Shown piece after piece: positions 23,574 to 37,450 of a stretch of DNA of 64,000 nucleotides. A model generated the notes under the pieces. That model was not told where the DNA came from. It made no database searches and saw only the letters and a list, made by a program, of their open reading frames with translations. Position 1 is the stretch's first letter. Each line of letters begins with the position of its first letter. Position numbers and translations under genes: made by a program. This DNA is from Luzula sylvatica (lineage: Eukaryota > Streptophyta > Magnoliopsida > Poales > Juncaceae), in NCBI GenBank assembly GCA_946800325.1, contig OX326958.1, positions 1,684,001 to 1,748,000 of the forward strand, given 5' to 3'.

Positions 23574-24010
23574 ATTGTAAACAAGCGCAATTGGGGGAAT
23601 TAGTTGAAACCGAATAGGAACCAAGTACTAACGTACCGAACGGTTTAAAAGTGACAAATTACATTTAAGAAATGATTTTTGCAAAACGGAAAAATTGGTT
23701 TTCATTAATGCTTTTTCATGATAATCCTTGTGAATTGTGGAGTGAAAAGAATTGAATGATGGTGTTTAATCATCTTTTTCGGTTGAGATCAATTGCTCTA
23801 ATAAACTCTTCGAATTTGTGCAATTCATTGAAAATAGATTCTAATATAACTCAAACTTATCTCTTTCAATATTAGTAATTATGAGGAGAGTAAACAATTA
23901 TCTCGTGAAAATTGAGTTTTGAGATCGATGAATATAATTTCAATAAAACCTATACATGCATTTTTCTTTGTGCTTTATTTTTACGCTCATCATGATCGAG
24001 GACGATCAAA

Positions 24011-24030
24011 GGTTTAAGTATGGGGGTATT
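24011..24030 (+). other. Polypurine tract before the 3' LTR
   Basis: GGTTTAAGTATGGGGGTATT ends directly at the TG of the 3' LTR and follows GAGGACGATCAAA. The form AAGTATGGGGG followed by a few bases and TG is the usual plus-strand primer region of Athila/Tat-like elements. Its position agrees with the LTR boundary set by the target duplication. Confidence 0.85.
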
Positions 24031-24441
24031 TGATACGAGGAAAATAAAGCACCTTTTTGATATCTAATTTGGGGATTTTAGCCCTTTTGAATCACAACTT
24101 TATATATACAATTGTTCATATTTGAGATAACAAGAATATTTCTTCACTAAGTGTGTTTTATTGATTAATTACAGGTTTTAGAAGGAAATTCTGGGAATTT
24201 GGAAAGTGTAGTTGTCTCCAACACGTCAAGAGGAATGAAAACGATATATTGTACCGATATATTCGGTACATGAATGAGACGGGAGGCAAACAATCATCAT
24301 GGTAAAGACTTACACAAAAGTCCACACGAAAACCACTCAATCCTTAGCCCTTATCCTTCCCACCTACCTTTGGTGGAAATTACTTCATTACCCCCAATCC
24401 TCTCCACCAACTCGTGACCAATAAGAAGACTCCGTGAGTGC

Positions 24442-24449
24442 TATAAATA
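24442..24449 (+). promoter_or_regulatory. TATA box of the 3' LTR
   Basis: Identical copy of the 5' LTR box. If active, it would direct transcription out of the element into the satellite of the right arm. Confidence 0.7.
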
Positions 24450-25105
24450 AGACCAAGAGGGCCACGAGTTGAGGGCCCTTCTTCCCGCTCTTCGGAGCAC
24501 TTTCTCTCTCTCTTCTCTCTCCCTCTCAAGAATTCCAAGAACCTCTCAAGAACTTCCAAGCACAATCAAGAACCTTCAAGATACTTCAAGATCAATCAAG
24601 AAAAATCTCTCAAGGACAAGTCGAGACAAGGGAGCTCATCCCTTCGACGAATCCTTCTCATCCTTCGAAGATCGGGCCGTGACAAGGAGCTATTCCCTAC
24701 GGTGGATTTGAGAAGAAGTGCCGTGACTCGATCCGCGTTTCTTCGAAGTGATTGCGATCCGAGACAAGGGAGCTTCATCCTTTCGGGACAATCCATCACT
24801 CTCGAGACGAGGAGCAAGGATCTTTCGGTGCGAGGCAAGGAGACAAGGAGCTTCACTTCGAGGCTTTCTCAACTAGGTGTACTCCTTTTCAATTTCTTGA
24901 TTAATTGTTGTTTGATTGGATTTTGTTGTGTAAAGAATTCTCGGTTTAACGAATCTTTAGTTCTTTTTCTTTGCTCTAAATCTTCTTTGTTTGTTTGTGT
25001 GATTTTAGTGCTTGTTACTTAGTTTAATTACTTCTAAATTTGAATCCAAAACAAACCATCAAATTGCTCCCAAATCAAATCTCAAATCAGAAATCCAGAA
25101 CTACT

Positions 25106-25445
25106 TCCGTTATAACGGACTCACATTGCGTTACAACGGACTAGACGGTTGGTCCTTTAATATTCAGTTGGTTATACTTCCGTTGTAACGCAACTAGAGT
25201 TCCGTTGTAACGGACTAGTCAGAATTTTTATTCAAGGGAATCAATACAAGTGCGTTGTAACGGACATCTCGGTCCGTTGTAACGGATTAACCAATCCGTT
25301 GCAACGCAACCACTGTTCGTTATAACGGACAAGTATAGTGCGTTATAACGGAGGTTCCTCCGTTGTAACGGACGTTCAACACATTTTTAGTGACAGAATT
25401 TTCACTCAAGTCCGTTGTAACGGAACCCACTTCCGTTGTAACGGA
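25106..25445. promoter_or_regulatory. Helically phased array of 12 palindromic 14-bp motifs (3' LTR)
   Basis: Identical copy of the array in the 5' LTR, offset by 4,872 bp, with the same 12 motifs and the same spacing. Confidence 0.85.
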
Positions 25446-25625
25446 CTATCTTCTGTGAGTTTTCTTTGCTATTTCTTGTCTAGTTTTGATTCATTATTTG
25501 ACGCATATACTCCTCGTGGAACGAACTTTCATATTTTCCACTATACACATATATTTTCACACTTGTTGATTGAATCGGGTTTTCGAATACAACGATAATT
25601 TTACACGCCAAAAACCCGTTCATCA

Positions 25626-25630
25626 ACTAC
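25626..25630. repeat. Target-site duplication, right copy
   Basis: ACTAC following CATCA at the end of the 3' LTR. Joining 19158 to 25631 restores a normal 124-bp monomer of the ATGACG/CTGAG class. Confidence 0.95.
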
Positions 25631-28600
25631 ATAACTTTTCACCAAATTTCACAAACACTGAGAAAGTTTGTTTTTCGATTCATAACAAGATTTTAACGCT
25701 TTCAGGAGTTCAAATAATGTGTTTTTAGATCATTTGTATCGTATCTTTTACTACATAACTTTTCAACAAATTTCACAAACACTAAGAAAGTTTGTTTTCC
25801 GATTCAAAACAAGATTTTAACGCTTTGAGGAGTTCAAATAACGTGTTTTTAGATCATTTGTATCGTATCTTTTACTACATAACTTTTCACCAAATTTCAC
25901 ATACACTAAGAAAGTTTGTTTTTCGATTCAAAACAAGATTTTAACGCTTTGAGGAGTTCAAATAACGTGTTTTTAGATCGTTTGTATCGTATCTTTTGCT
26001 ACATAACTTTTCACCAAATTTCACAAACACTAAGAAAGTTTGTTTTTCGATTCAAAACAAGATTTTAACGCTTTGAGGAGTTCAAATAACGTGTTTTTAG
26101 ATCATTTGTATCGTATCTTTTACTACATTACTTTTCACCAAATTTCACAAACACTAAGAATGTTTGTTTTTCGATTCAAAACAAGATTTTAACGCTTTGA
26201 GGAGTTCAAATAACTTGTTTTTAGATCATTTGTATCGTATCTTTTACTACATAACTTTTCACCAAATTTCACAAACACTAAGAATGTTTGTTTTTCGATT
26301 CAAAACAAGATTTTAACGCTTTGAGGAGTTGAAATAACGTGTTTTTAGATCGTTTGTATCGTATCTTTTGCTACATAACTTTTCACCAAATTTCACAAAC
26401 ACTAAGAAAGTTTGTTTTTCGATTCAAAACAAGATTTCAACGCTTTGAGGAGTTCCAATAACGTGTTTTTAGATCATTTGTATCGTATCTTTTACTACAT
26501 AACTTTTCACCAAATTTCACAAACACTGAGAAAGTTTGTTTTTCGATTCAAAACAAGATTTTAACGCTTTGAGGCGTTCAAATAACGCATTTTTAGATCA
26601 TTTGTATCGTATCTTTTACTACATAACTTTTCACCAAATTTCACAAACACTAAGAAAATTTGTTTTTCGAATCAAAACAAGATTATAACGCTTTGAGGAG
26701 TTCAAATAACGTGTTTTTAGATCATTTGTATCGTATCTTTTACTACATAACTTTTCACCAAATTTCACAAACACTAAGAAAGTTTGTTTTTCGATTCAAA
26801 ACAAGATTTTAACGCTTTGAGGAGTTCGAATAACGCATTTTTATATCATTTGTATCGTATCTTTTACTACATAACTTTTCACCAAATTTCACAAACACTA
26901 AGAAAGTTTGTTTTTCGATTCAAAACAAGATTTTAACGTTTTGAGGAGTTCAAATAACGTGTTTTTAGATCATTTGTATCGTATCTTTTACTACATTACT
27001 TTTCACCAAATTTCACAAACACTAAGAATGTTTGTTTTTCGATTCAAAACAAAATTTTAACGCTTTGAGGAGTTCAAATAACTTGTTTTTAGATCATTTG
27101 TATCGTATCTTTTACTACATAACTTTTCACCAAATTTCACAAACACTAAGAATGTTTGTTTTTCGATTCAAAACAAGATTTTAACGCTTTGAGGAGTTGA
27201 AATAACGTGTTTTTAGATCATTTGTATCGTATCTTTTACTACACAACTTTTCACCAAATTTCACAAACACTAAGAAAGTTTGTTTTTCGATTCAAAACAA
27301 GATTTCAACGCTTTGAGGAGTTCCAATAACGTGTTTTTAGATCATTTGTATCGTATCTTTTACTACATAACTTTTCACCAAATTTCACAAACACTGAGAA
27401 AGTTTGTTTTTCGATTCAAAACAAGATTTTAACGCTTTGAGGAGTTCAAATAACGCTTTTCACCAAATTTCACAAACACTAAGAAAGTTTATTTTTCGAT
27501 TCAAAACAAGATTTTAACGCTTTGAGGAGTTCAAATAACGTGTTTTTAGATCATTTGTATCGTATCTTTTACAACATAACTTTTCACCAAATTTCACAAA
27601 CACTAAGAAAGTTTGTTTTTCGATTCAAAACAAGATTTTAACGCTTTGAGGAGTTCGAATAACGCATTTTTAGATCATTTGTATCGTATCTTTTACAACA
27701 TAACTTTTCACCAAATTTCACAAACACTAAGAAAGTTTGGTTTTCGATTCAAAACAAGATTTTAACGCTTTGAGGAGTTCAAATAACGTGTTTTTAGATC
27801 ATTTGTATCGTATCTTTTACTACATAACTTTTCACCAAATATCACAAACACTAAGAAAGTTTGTTTTTCGATTCAAAACAAGATTTTAACGCTTAGAGGA
27901 GTTCAAATAACTTGTTTTTATATCATTTGTATCGTATCTTTTACTATATAACTTTTCACCAAATTTCACATACACTAAGAAATATTGTTTTTTGATTCAA
28001 AACAAGATTTTAACGCTTTGAGGAGTTCAAATAACGTGTTTTTAGATCATTTGTATCGTATCTTTTACTACATAACTTTTCACCAAATTTCACAAACACT
28101 AAAAAAGTTTGTTTTTCGATTCAAAACAAGATTTCAACGCTTTGAGGAGTTCCAATAACGTGTTTTTAGATCATTTGTATCGTATCTTTTACTACATAAC
28201 TTTTCACCAAATTTCACAAACACTGAGAAAGTTTGTTTTTCGATTCAAAACAAGATTTTAACGCTTTGAGGAGTTGAAATAACGTGTTTTTAGATCATTT
28301 GTATCGTATCTTTTACTACATAACTTTTCACCAAATTTCACAAACACTAAGAAAGTTTGTTTTTCGATTCAAAACAAGATTTTAACGCTTTGAGGAGTTC
28401 AAATAACTTGGTTTCAGATCATTTGTATCTTATCTTTTACTACATAACTTTTCACCAAATTCTACAAACACTCAGTAAGTTTGTTTTTCTATTCAAAACA
28501 AGTTTTTAACGCTTTGTGGAGTTCAAATAACGTGTTTTTAGATCGTTTGTATCGTATCTTTTACTACATAACTTTTCACCAAATTTCACAAACACTAAGA

Positions 28601-28895
28601 AAGTCTGTTTTTCGATTCAAAACAAGATTTTAACGCTTTGAGGAGTTCAAATAACGTGTTTTGAGATCATTTGTATCGTATCTTTTACTAAATAACTTTT
28701 CACCAAATTTCACAAACACTAAGAAAGTTTGTTTTCCGATTCAAAACAAGATTTTAACGCTTTGAGGGGTTCAAATAACGCGTTTTTAGATCATTTGTAT
28801 CGTATCTTTTACTACATTACTTTTCACCAAATTTCACAAACACTAATAAAGTTGGTTTTTCGATTCAAAACAAGATTTTAACGCTTTGAGGAGTT

Positions 28896-31800
28896 CAAAT
28901 AACGCTTTTCACCAAATTTCACAAACACTAAGAAAGTTTATTTTTCGATTCAAAACAAGATTTTAACGCTTTGAGGATTTCAAATAACGTGTTTTTAGAT
29001 CATTTGTATCGTATCTTTTACAACATAACTTTTCACCAAATTTCACAAACACTAAGAAAGTTTGTTTTTCGATTCAAAACAAGATTTTAACGCTTTGAGG
29101 AGTTCGAATAACGCATTTTTAGATCATTTGTATCGTATCTTTTATTACATAACTTTTCACCAAATTTCACAAACACTAAGAAAGTTTGTTTTTCGATTCA
29201 AAACAAGCTTTTAACGCTTTGAGGAGTTCAAATAACGTGTTTTTAGATCATTTGTATCGTATCTTTTACTACATTACTTTTCACCAAATTTCACAAACAC
29301 TAAGAATGTTTGTTTTTCGATTCAAAACAAGATTTTAACGCTTTGAAGAGTTCAAATAACTTGTTTTTAGATCATTTGTATCGTATCTTTTACTACATAA
29401 CTTTTCACCAAATTTCACAAACACTAAGAATGTTTGTTTTTCGATTCAAAACAAGATTTTAACGCTTTGAGGAGTCGAAATAACGTGTTTTTAGATCATT
29501 TGTATCGTATCTTTTACTACATAACTTTTCACCAAATTTCACAAACACTAAGAAAGTTTGTTTTTCGATTCAAAACAAGATTTCAACGCTTTGAGGAGTT
29601 CCAATAACGTGTTTTTAGATCATTTGTATCGTATCTTTTACTACATAACTTTTCACCAAATTTCACAAACACTGAGAAAGTTTGTTTTTCGATTCAAAAC
29701 AAGATTTTAACGCTTTGAGGAGTTCAAATAACGCTTTTCACCAAATTTCACAAACACTAAGAAAGTTTATTTTTCGATTCAAAACAAGATTTTAACGCTT
29801 TGAGGAGTTCAAATAACGTGTTTTTAGATCATTTGTATCGTATCTTTTACAACATAACTTTTCACCAAATTTCACAAACACTAAGAAAGTTTGTTTTTCG
29901 ATTCAAAACAAGATTTTAACGCTTTGAGGAGTTCGAATAACGCATTTTTAGATCATTTGTATCGTATCTTTTACAACATAACTTTTCACCAAATTTCACA
30001 AACACTAAGAAAGTTTGGTTTTCGATTCAAAACAAGATTTTAACGCTTTGAGGAGTTCAAATAACGTGTTTTTAGATCATTTGTATCGTATCTTTTACTA
30101 CATAACTTTTCACCAAATATCACAAACACTAAGAAAGTTTGTTTTTCGATTCAAAACAAGATTTTAACGCTTAGAGGAGTTCAAATAACTTGTTTTTATA
30201 TCATTTGTATCGTATCTTTTACTACATAACTTTTCACCAAATTTCACATACACTAAGAAATATTGTTTTTTGATTCAAAACAAGATTTTAACGCTTTGAG
30301 GAGTTCAAATAACGTGTTTTTAGATCATTTGTATCGTATCTTTTACTACATAACTTTTCACCAAATTTCACAAACACTAAAAAAGTTTGTTTTTCGATTC
30401 AAAACAAGATTTCAACGCTTTGAGGAGTTCCAATAACGTGTTTTTAGATCATTTGTATCGTATCTTTTACTACATAACTTTTCACCAAATTTCACAAACA
30501 CTGAGAAAGTTTGTTTTTCGATTCAAAACAAGATTTTAACGCTTTGAGGAGTTGAAATAACGTGTTTTTAGATCATTTGTATCGTATCTTTTACTACATA
30601 ACTTTTCACCAAATTTCACAAACACTAAGAAAGTTTGTTTTTCGATTCAAAACAAGATTTTAACGCTTTGAGGAGTTCAAATAACTTGGTTTCAGATCAT
30701 TTGTATCTTATCTTTTACTACATAACTTTTCACCAAATTCTACAAACACTCAGTAAGTTTGTTTTTCTATTCAAAACAAGTTTTTAACGCTTTGTGGAGT
30801 TCAAATAACGTGTTTTTAGATCGTTTGTATCGTATCTTTTACTACATAACTTTTCACCAAATTTCACAAACACTAAGAAAGTCTGTTTTTCGATTCAAAA
30901 CAAGATTTTAACGCTTTGAGGAGTTCAAATAACGTGTTTTGAGATCATTTGTATCGTATCTTTTACTACATAACTTTTCACCAAATTTCACAAACACTAA
31001 GAAAGTTTGTTTTCCGATTCAAAACAAGATTTTAACGCTTTGAGGGGTTCAAATAACGCGTTTTTAGATCATTTGTATCGTATCTTTTACTACATTACTT
31101 TTCACCAAATTTCACAAACACTAATAAAGTTGGTTTTTCGATTCAAAACAAGATTTTAACGCTTTGAGGAGTTCAAATAACGCATTTTTAGATCATTTGT
31201 ATCGTATCTTTTACTACGTAACTTTTCCCCAAATTTCACAAACACTAAGCAAGTTTGTTTTTCGATTCAAAACAAGATTTTAACGCTCTGAGGAGTTCAA
31301 ATGACGTGTTTTTAGATCATTTGTATCGTATCTTTTACTACATAACTTTTCACCAAATTTCACAAACACTGAGAAAGTTTGTTTTTCGATTCATAACAAG
31401 ATTTTAACGCTTTGAGGAGTTCAAATAATGTGTTTTTAGATCATTTGTATCGTATCTTTTACTACATAACTTTTCAACAAATTTCACAAACACTAAGAAA
31501 GTTTGTTTTCGATTCAAAACAAGATTTTAACGCTTTGAGGAGTTCAAATAACGTGTTTTTAGATCGTTTGTATCGTATCTTTCGCTACATAACTTTTCAC
31601 CAAATTTCACAAACACTAAGAAAGTTTGTTTTCCGATTCAAAACAAGATTTTAACGCTTTGAGGAGTTCAAATAACGTGTTTTTAGATCATTTGTATCGT
31701 ATCTTTTACTACATAACTTTTCACCAAATTTCACATACACTAAGAAAGTTTGTTTTTCGATTCAAAACAAGATTTTAACGCTTTGAGGAGTTCAAATAAC

Positions 31801-32536
31801 GCATTTTTAGATCATTTGTATCGTATCTTTTACTACATAATTTTTCACCAAATTTCACAAACACTAAGAAAGTTTGTTTTTCGATTCAAAACAAGATTTT
31901 AACTCTTTGAGGAGTTCAAATAACGTGTTTTTAGATCGTTTGTATCGTATCTTTTGCTACATAACTTTTCACCAAATTTCACAAACACTAAGAAAGTTTG
32001 TTTTTCGATTCAAAACAAGATTTTTACGCTTTGAGAAGTTCAAATAACGTGTTTTTAGATAATTTGTATCGTATCTTTTACTACATAACTTTTCACCAAA
32101 TTTCACAAACACTAAGAAAGTTTGTTTTTCGATTCAAAACAAGATTTTAACGCTTTGAGGAGTTCAAATAACGTGTTTTGAGATCATTTGTATCGTATCT
32201 TTTACTACATAACTTTTCACCAAATTTCACAAACACTAAGAAAGTTTGTTTTCCGATTCAAAACAAGATTTTAACGCTTTGAGGAGTTCAAATAACGTGT
32301 TTTTAGATCATTTGTATCGTATCTTTTACTACATAACTTTTCACCAAATTTCACATACACTAAGAAAGTTTGTTTTTCGATTCAAAACAAGATTTCAACG
32401 CTTTGAGGAGTTCCAATAACGTGTTTTTAGATCATTTGTATCGTATCTTTTACTACATAACTTTTCACCAAATTTCACAAACACTGAGAAAGTTTGTTTT
32501 TCGATTCAAAACAAGATTTTAACGCTTTGAGGAGTT
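28896..32536 (+). repeat. 3,641-bp higher-order repeat, copy A (30 units)
   Basis: The 85-bp units at 28896, 29725, 32537, 33366, 36178 and 37007 alternate at 829 and 2,812 bp, giving a constant 3,641-bp period. The same 829-bp and 2,812-bp modules make up the 4,593-bp repeat of the left arm, which has one extra 952-bp module. At the left edge an ACGCG/CATTAC-class unit abuts an 85-bp unit, a junction not seen elsewhere in the window, so it is probably a recombination point. Confidence 0.88.
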
Positions 32537-35500
32537 CAAATAACGCTTTTCACCAAATTTCACAAACACTAAGAAAGTTTATTTTTCGATTCAAAACAAG
32601 ATTTTAACGCTTTGAGGAGTTCAAATAACGTGTTTTTAGATCATTTGTATCGTATCTTTTACAACATAACTTTTCACCAAATTTCACAAACACTAAGAAA
32701 GTTTGTTTTTCGATTCAAAACAAGATTTTAACGCTATGAGGAGTTCGAATAACGCATTTTTAGATCATTTGTATCGTATCTTTTACTACATAACTTTTCA
32801 CCAAATTTCACAAACACTAAGAAAGTTTGTTTTTCGATTCAAAACAAGATTTTAACGCTTTGAGGAGTTCAAATAACGTGTTTTTAGATCATTTGTATCG
32901 TATCTTTTACTACATTACTTTTCACCAAATTTCACAAACACTAAGAATGTTTGTTTTTCGATTCAAAACAAGATTTTAACGCTTTGAGGAGTTCAAATAA
33001 CTTGTTTTTAGATCATTTGTATCGTATCTTTTACTACATAACTTTTCACCAAATTTCACAAACACTAAGAATGTTTGTTTTTCGATTCAAAACAAGATTT
33101 TAACGCTTTGAGGAGTCGAAATAACGTGTTTTTAGATCATTTGTATCGTATCTTTTACTACATAACTTTTCACCAAATTTCACAAACACTAAGAAAGTTT
33201 GTTTTTCGATTCAAAACAAGATTTCAACGCTTTGAGGAGTTCCAATAACGTGTTTTTAGATCATTTGTATCGTATCTTTTACTACATAACTTTTCACCAA
33301 ATTTCACAAACACTGAGAAAGTTTGTTTTTCGATTCAAAACAAGATTTTAACGCTTTGAGGAGTTCAAATAACGCTTTTCACCAAATTTCACAAACAATA
33401 AGAAAGTTTATTTTTCGATTCAAAACAAGATTTTAACGCTTTGAGGAGTTCAAATAACGTGTTTTTAGATCATTTGTATCGTATCTTTTACAACATAACT
33501 TTTCACCAAATTTCACAAACACTAAGAAAGTTTGTTTTTCGATTCAAAACAAGATTTTAACGCTTTGAGGAGTTCGAATAACGCATTTTTAGATCATTTG
33601 TATCGTATCTTTTACAACATAACTTTTCACCAAATTTCACAAACACTAAGAAAGTTTGGTTTTCGATTCAAAACAAGATTTTAACGCTTTGAGGAGTTCA
33701 AATAACGTGTTTTTAGATCATTTGTATCGTATCTTTTACTACATAACTTTTCACCAAATATCACAAACACTAAGAAAGTTTGTTTTTCGATTCAAAACAA
33801 GATTTTAACGCTTAGAGGAGTTCAAATAACTTGTTTTTATATCATTTGTATCGTATCTTTTACTACATAACTTTTCACCAAATTTCACATACACTAAGAA
33901 ATATTGTTTTTTGATTCAAAACAAGATTTTAACGCTTTGAGGAGTTCAAATAACGTGTTTTTAGATCATTTGTATCGTATCTTTTACTACATAACTTTTC
34001 ACCAAATTTCACAAACACTAAAAAAGTTTGTTTTTCGATTCAAAACAAGATTTCAACGCTTTGAGGAGTTCCAATAACGTGTTTTTAGATCATTTGTATC
34101 GTATCTTTTACTACATAACTTTTCACCAAATTTCACAAACACTGAGAAAGTTTGTTTTTCGATTCAAAACAAGATTTTAACGCTTTGAGGAGTTGAAATA
34201 ACGTGTTTTTAGATCATTTGTATCGTATCTTTTACTACATAACTTTTCACCAAATTTCACAAACACTAAGAAAGTTTGTTTTTCGATTCAAAACAAGATT
34301 TTAACGCTTTGAGGAGTTCAAATAACTTGGTTTCAGATCATTTGTATCTTATCTTTTACTACATAACTTTTCACCAAATTCTACAAACACTCAGTAAGTT
34401 TGTTTTTCTATTCAAAACAAGTTTTTAACGCTTTGTGGAGTTCAAATAACGTGTTTTTAGATCGTTTGTATCGTATCTTTTACTACATAACTTTTCACCA
34501 AATTTCACAAACACTAAGAAAGTCTGTTTTTCGATTCAAAACAAGATTTTAACGCTTTGAGGAGTTCAAATAACGTGTTTTGAGATCATTTGTATCGTAT
34601 CTTTTACTACATAACTTTTCACCAAATTTCACAAACACTAAGAAAGTTTGTTTTCCGATTCAAAACAAGATTTTAACGCTTTGAGGGGTTCAAATAACGC
34701 GTTTTTAGATCATTTGTATCGTATCTTTTACTACATTACTTTTCACCAAATTTCACAAACACTAATAAAGTTGGTTTTTCGATTCAAAACAAGATTTTAA
34801 CGCTTTGAGGAGTTCAAATAACGCATTTTTAGATCATTTGTATCGTATCTTTTACTACGTAACTTTTCCCCAAATTTCACAAACACTAAGAAAGTTTGTT
34901 TTTCGATTCAAAACAAGATTTTAACGCTCTGAGGAGTTCAAATGACGTGTTTTTAAATCATTTGTATCGTATCTTTTACTACATAACTTTTCACCAAATT
35001 TCACAAACACTGAGAAAGTTTGTTTTTCGATTCATAACAAGATTTTAACGCTTTGAGGAGTTCAAATAATGTGTTTTTAGATCATTTGTATCGTATCTTT
35101 TACTACATAACTTTTCAACAAATTTCACAAACACTAAGAAAGTTTGTTTTCGATTCAAAACAAGATTTTAACGCTTTGAGGAGTTCAAATAACGTGTTTT
35201 TAGATCGTTTGTATCGTATCTTTCGTTACATAACTTTTCACCAAATTTCACAAACACTAAGAAAGTTTGTTTTCCGATTCAAAACAAGATTTTAACGCTT
35301 TGAGGAGTTCAAATAACGTGTTTTTAGATCATTTGTATCGTATCTTTTACTACATAACTTTTCACCAAATTTCACATACACTAAGAAAGTTTGTTTTTCG
35401 ATTCAAAACAAGATTTTAACGCTTTGAGGAGTTCAAATAACGCATTTTTAGATCATTTGTATCGTATCTTTTACTACATAATTTTTCACCAAATTTCACA

Positions 35501-36177
35501 AACACTAAGAAAGTTTGTTTTTCGATTCAAAACAAGATTTTAACTCTTTGAGGAGTTCAAATAACGTGTTTTTAGATCGTTTGTATCGTATCTTTTGCTA
35601 CATAACTTTTCACCAAATTTCACAAACACTAAGAAAGTTTGTTTTTCGATTCAAAACAAGATTTTTACGCTTTGAGAAGTTCAAATAACGTGTTTTTAGA
35701 TAATTTGTATCGTATCTTTTACTACATAACTTTTCACCAAATTTCACAAACACTAAGAAAGTTTGTTTTTCGATTCAAAACAAGATTTTAACGCTTTGAG
35801 GAGTTCAAATAACGTGTTTTGAGATCATTTGTATCGTATCTTTTACTACATAACTTTTCACCAAATTTCACAAACACTAAGAAAGTTTGTTTTCCGATTC
35901 AAAACAAGATTTTAACGCTTTGAGGAGTTCAAATAACGTGTTTTTAGATCATTTGTATCGTATCTTTTACTACATAACTTTTCACCAAATTTCACATACA
36001 CTAAGAAAGTTTGTTTTTCGATTCAAAACAAGATTTCAACGCTTTGAGGAGTTCCAATAACGTGTTTTTAGATCATTTGTATCGTATCTTTTACTACATA
36101 ACTTTTCACCAAATTTCACAAACACTGAGAAAGTTTGTTTTTCGATTCAAAACAAGATTTTAACGCTTTGAGGAGTT
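32537..36177 (+). repeat. 3,641-bp higher-order repeat, copy B (30 units)
   Basis: Tandem copy of the preceding block with the same order of monomer classes and few private changes (for example GCTATGAGG near 32735, TTTTTAAATC near 34951, TTTCGTTAC near 35222). The AATG/123-bp unit pair at 31412 recurs at 35053, exactly 3,641 bp later. Confidence 0.88.
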
Positions 36178-37450
36178 CAAATAACGCTTTTCACCAAATT
36201 TCACAAACACTAAGAAAGTTTATTTTTCGATTCAAAACAAGATTTTAACGCTTTGAGGAGTTCAAATAACGTGTTTTTAGATCATTTGTATCGTATCTTT
36301 TACAACATAACTTTTCACCAAATTTCACAAACACTAAGAAAGTTTGTTTTTCGATTCAAAACAAGATTTTAACGCTTTGAGGAGTTCGAATAACGCATTT
36401 TTAGATCATTTGTATCGTATCTTTTACTACATAACTTTTCACCAAATTTCACAAACACTAAGAAAGTTTGTTTTTCGATTCAAAACAAGATTTTAACGCT
36501 TTGAGGAGTTCAAATAACGTGTTTTTAGATCATTTGTATCGTATCTTTTACTACATTACTTTTCACCAAATTTCACAAACACTAAGAATGTTTGTTTTTC
36601 GATTCAAAACAAGATTTTAACGCTTTGAGGAGTTCAAATAACTTGTTTTTAGATCATTTGTATCGTATCTTTTACTACATAACTTTTCACCAAATTTCAC
36701 AAACACTAAGAATGTTTGTTTTTCGATTCAAAACAAGATTTTAACGCTTTGAGGAGTCGAAATAACGTGTTTTTAGATCATTTGTATCGTATCTTTTACT
36801 ACATAACTTTTCACCAAATTTCACAAACAGTAAGAAAGTTTGTTTTTCGATTCAAAACAAGATTTCAACGCTTTGAGGAGTTCCAATAACGTGTTTTTAG
36901 ATCATTTGTATCGTATCTTTTACTACATAACTTTTCACCAAATTTCACAAACACTGAGAAAGTTTGTTTTTCGATTCAAAACAAGATTTTAACGCTTTGA
37001 GGAGTTCAAATAACGCTTTTCACCAAATTTCACAAACACTAAGAAAGTTTATTTTTCGATTCAAAACAAGATTTTAACGCTTTGAGGAGTTCAAATAACG
37101 TGTTTTTAGATCATTTGTATCGTATCTTTTACAACATAACTTTTCACCAAATTTCACAAACACTAAGAAAGTTTGTTTTTCGATTCAAAACAAGATTTTA
37201 ACGCTTTGAGGAGTTCGAATAACGCATTTTTAGATCATTTGTATCGTATCTTTTACAACATAACTTTTCACCAAATTTCACAAACACTAAGAAAGTTTGG
37301 TTTTCGATTCAAAACAAGATTTTAACGCTTTGAGGAGTTCAAATAACGTGTTTTTAGATCATTTGTATCGTATCTTTTACTACATAACTTTTCACCAAAT
37401 ATCACAAACACTAAGAAAGTTTGTTTTTCGATTCAAAACAAGATTTTAAC
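36178..37450 (+). repeat. 3,641-bp higher-order repeat, partial copy C
   Basis: It begins like copies A and B, with 85-bp units at 36178 and 37007 separated by 829 bp. At about 37450 it switches to the CTTAGAGCAG class and a 123-bp unit, as found at 9130-9376 and 13720-13970. After this point no 85-bp unit occurs for about 26 kb. Confidence 0.8.

Larger units (their letters stand above)
19159..25625 (+). mobile_element. Non-autonomous Athila/Tat-like Ty3/gypsy LTR retrotransposon
   Basis: A complete element of 6,467 bp starting TGATACGAGG and ending CATCA, with two 1,595-bp LTRs 4,872 bp apart, a 5-bp target duplication, a tRNA-Asp-type primer binding site and a G-rich polypurine tract. The internal region of 3,277 bp lacks protease, reverse transcriptase, RNase H and the integrase core. 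Only a 367-codon open frame and the integrase tail remain, so transposition must have relied on enzymes from a relative. The primer site and the AAGTATGGGGG tract are typical of Athila and related Tat-lineage elements; the exact lineage cannot be fixed without a reverse transcriptase. The LTRs read as identical, so the insertion is recent. Confidence 0.93.
24031..25625 (+). repeat. 3' long terminal repeat
   Basis: Exact counterpart of 19159-20753 at an offset of 4,872 bp. In a side-by-side reading I saw no substitution or indel over 1,595 bp. Identical LTRs are expected at integration, so their identity marks a young insertion. Confidence 0.95.

Noticed and set aside
20774..24010. Hidden reverse transcriptase, RNase H, protease or env gene in the element
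   Set aside because: I looked at the translated frames of the internal region and found no matching motifs such as YxDD or D(S/T)G in context; the space is also too small.
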